Below are positions 4,664-5,296 of a stretch of 5,296 bases of DNA, piece by piece (position 1 is the stretch's first letter; the number at the start of each line of letters is the position of its first letter). A model generated the notes under the pieces. That model ran no database searches. It was not told the origin of the DNA and was given only the letters and a program-made list of their open reading frames with translations. Location: positions 1 through 5,296 of the forward strand of contig DYRB01000247.1 in NCBI GenBank assembly GCA_020718945.1. Reading direction: 5' to 3'. The translations under genes were made by a program, and so were the position numbers. The stretch comes from Lamprocystis purpurea. Its GTDB lineage: Bacteria; Pseudomonadota; Gammaproteobacteria; Chromatiales; Chromatiaceae.

Positions 4664-5296
<633 letters not shown>

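Overview
The window is GC-rich throughout, with strong G/C preference at third codon positions. It carries seven recognisable chromosomal genes of a gammaproteobacterial type. The IscR, YqiB-family (DUF1249), Adk and HisC-TyrA proteins all read like those of Chromatiales (purple sulfur bacteria and relatives). That placement is an inference from remembered family sequences, not a search result. No phage, transposase, CRISPR array, tRNA or rRNA is visible.

Left part (1-2542, plus strand): a carboxymuconolactone decarboxylase/AhpD-like protein, then hisC (histidinol-phosphate/aromatic aminotransferase) and tyrA (prephenate/arogenate dehydrogenase). hisC and tyrA overlap by ATGA, so they are almost certainly co-translated. 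In many gammaproteobacteria this pair sits between pheA and aroA; here an AhpD-like gene precedes it and a convergent regulator gene follows it.

Middle (2543-3255): tyrA converges on iscR (minus strand), and the two stop codons are only a few tens of bases apart under a nested inverted repeat. IscR keeps all its [2Fe-2S] ligands but has no isc/suf genes directly downstream. Its upstream region has a sigma70-like promoter, a direct repeat TGACTACT and, just before it, a likely terminator for the preceding minus-strand genes.

Right part (3256-5296, minus strand): read in transcription order this is adk (5' end cut by the window edge inside the P-loop), a strong intrinsic terminator, a 452-base non-coding stretch, a thioredoxin gene and a yqiB/DUF1249 gene. 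trxA and yqiB probably form a two-gene unit.

The least ordinary part is the non-coding stretch between adk and trxA (4212-4663). It holds at least five hairpin-forming inverted repeats. Two of them are an inverted pair of REP-like elements (GTGGG head plus a GC-rich palindrome) that differ by a compensatory base-pair change in the stem. The genes themselves are housekeeping types, and I see no convincing new multi-gene system.
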